From assembly GCA_041391505.1 (NCBI GenBank), contig JAWKNW010000028.1, positions 1 through 64,000 of the forward strand: a stretch of DNA of 64,000 nucleotides, in the 5' to 3' direction. The notes beneath the pieces are model-generated. The model searched no databases. It was not told the origin of the DNA and saw only the letters and a list, made by a program, of their open reading frames with translations. The translations under genes were made by a program, and so were the position numbers. Positions 62,872-64,000 of the stretch are shown piece by piece. This DNA is from Rhodothermales bacterium (GTDB taxonomy: Bacteria > Bacteroidota > Rhodothermia > Rhodothermales > JAHQVL01). The first letter of the stretch is position 1; the number at the start of each line of letters is the position of its first letter.

Positions 62872-64000
62872 ATGGACGAGTTCGCCCGCGGATGGAAGCC
62901 GCTCCTTGCCTCAATGCTGGGCATGGCCTGCGGCATCATGGCCATCACCTTCTACACGCAAAGCCTCTTCGTAGAACCGATCACCCGCGAGTTCGGGTGG
63001 ACGCTCGGTCAGTTCTATCGGGGATTCACCATCATGATGGTCGCCGGCCTCATCACCGCGCCCATCACCGGATTCCTCGTCGACCGCCTCGGCCCCCGCC
63101 CCGTCGGCATCGCGGGCCTCATCGGCCACGCCGCCTGCTACGGCCTGCTCTCGCTCAATACGGGCTCGCTGACCTACTGGTACGCCGGCTTTTTCCTCCT
63201 CGCGGTCTTTTCCGCCGGCTCCCTGCCCATCGCCTGGCTGCGCATCGTGGCGAGCTGGTTCGACCGCCGCCTCGGCCTGGCCATCGGCGTGACGATGGCG
63301 GCGTCCGGCCTGATGGCGGTCGCCGCGCCCCCGATCGTGGAGTCGCTCATCGAGGCCTACGGATGGCGAGGCGCCTACCGGGCCCTCGGCGGCGGGGCGC
63401 TCCTCCTCTCGCTGCCCGTGGTGCTGGCCTGGCTGCACCCCGGCGACGCCGCCCAGCTGGCATCGGACCGGCACGATGACCCGGGCATGACGGTCGTCGA
63501 GGCGCTGAAAACTTATAAATTCTGGGCCCTGTGCATCGCGCTCGCCCTCAGCGTGCTGGCGGTGGTCGGTCCCGTGTCGAACCTCGTGCCCCTGATGACG
63601 CACTACGGGATGCCCCGGGCGGAGGCGGCGCGGCTGGCATCGATCCTGGGTGCGCACGTGATCCTCGGCCGGCTGATGGTGGGCACGCTGTTCGACCGCT
63701 ACTGGGCTCCGGGCGTCGCGGCGATCTTTCTGGTGCTGCCGCTGCCGGCCATCGTGCTCGTGGCCACGACCCCACTGTCATCCACCCTCGCCATCGCGGC
63801 GGCGATGACGCTCGGGCTGGCCACCGGCGCGGAACTGGACATCATCGCCTACCTCACGCGCATCTATTTCGGCCGCCGGCATTACGGCAGCATCTACGGC
63901 GCGCTGTTCGCCTTTTTTACGGTGGCGTCCGGCCTCGCCCCGATGATTTACGGCCAGGCATTCGACGCCTTCGCGACGTATACGGGCATCCTGCTCCTGT
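62872..64000 (+). CDS. MFS transporter (oxalate/formate-antiporter-like), 3' partial
   Basis: The frame is open from ATG 62872 ('MDEFARGWKPLLASMLGMAC') to the window end, about 376 codons. Helix pairs and the A-motif 'GFLVDRLGPRPVGIAG' between helices 2 and 3 are clear. Further helices are 'LPIAWLRIVASWFDRRLGLA', 'GVTMAASGLMAVAAPPIVES' and 'YWYAGFFLLAVFSAGS'. The central loop is 'HPGDAAQLASDRHDDP', then 'FWALCIALALSVLAVVGPVS'. Members of this branch carry monocarboxylates or similar small acids; the substrate is undetermined. The last ~10% of the gene lies beyond the window. Confidence 0.85.
   Translation, partial: MDEFARGWKPLLASMLGMACGIMAITFYTQSLFVEPITREFGWTLGQFYRGFTIMMVAGLITAPITGFLVDRLGPRPVGIAGLIGHAACYGLLSLNTGSLTYWYAGFFLLAVFSAGSLPIAWLRIVASWFDRRLGLAIGVTMAASGLMAVAAPPIVESLIEAYGWRGAYRALGGGALLLSLPVVLAWLHPGDAAQLASDRHDDPGMTVVEALKTYKFWALCIALALSVLAVVGPVSNLVPLMTHYGMPRAEAARLASILGAHVILGRLMVGTLFDRYWAPGVAAIFLVLPLPAIVLVATTPLSSTLAIAAAMTLGLATGAELDIIAYLTRIYFGRRHYGSIYGALFAFFTVASGLAPMIYGQAFDAFATYTGILLL

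Overview
The window looks like a chromosomal segment of a high-GC member of the Bacteroidota/Rhodothermota group, most likely a Rhodothermales-type marine bacterium (inference). Two secreted proteins (2..973 and 39977..41554) end in a type IX secretion sorting domain of the 'YPNPF' type. Shine-Dalgarno sites are weak, and there are many Tat- or lipoprotein-anchored sugar enzymes, GMC oxidoreductases and Gfo/Idh/MocA proteins.

Layout. 1-7.2 kb: end of a secreted beta-helix protein, a ComM/YifB ATPase, a REP-like hairpin array, a membrane polyferredoxin with an FAD oxidoreductase, NAD kinase and tRNA-Phe. 7.2-20.5 kb: a lower-GC accessory island directly downstream of tRNA-Phe. It starts with the 3' remnant of a BREX brxL gene. 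It then holds a chain of overlapping genes: a radical-SAM protein, a methyltransferase-like/UvrD helicase fusion, a small ORF, an 878-aa helical protein, a ~970-aa AAA/STAND-like ATPase, and a coupled protein followed by a HEPN-like fragment. A DNA/RNA non-specific nuclease follows. Several genes in this island carry frameshifts, unlike the rest of the window. 20.5-45 kb: a LuxR response regulator with a propeller histidine kinase, IF-1, an RNA methyltransferase, CorA, a pentapeptide-repeat protein, an orphan UmuD'-like protein lacking its catalytic dyad, peptidases, nuclease, GH32, a true formylglycine-generating enzyme, histidine ammonia-lyase, GalU and a glucuronokinase-like GHMP kinase. 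45-64 kb: a mainly minus-strand carbohydrate cluster (PA14/propeller protein, TIM-barrel isomerases, Gfo/Idh/MocA oxidoreductases, ApbE, two GMC oxidoreductases with a gluconate-dehydrogenase subunit 3, and a sugar MFS transporter preceded by a LacI-type operator), then tRNA-Asp and a second MFS gene cut by the window edge.

How it fits together. The 9.2-19.4 kb chain is joined by ATGA or TAGTG stop/start overlaps at nearly every junction. That suggests one tightly coupled multi-subunit machine, and its content (SF1 helicase, large ATPase, HEPN-like and NUC nucleases, brxL scar) suggests anti-phage defence; I do not recognise it as a named system. The 45-62 kb cluster resembles periplasmic oxidative (3-keto type) glycoside breakdown. 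The GHMP kinase-GalU pair could salvage glucuronate to UDP-glucuronate.
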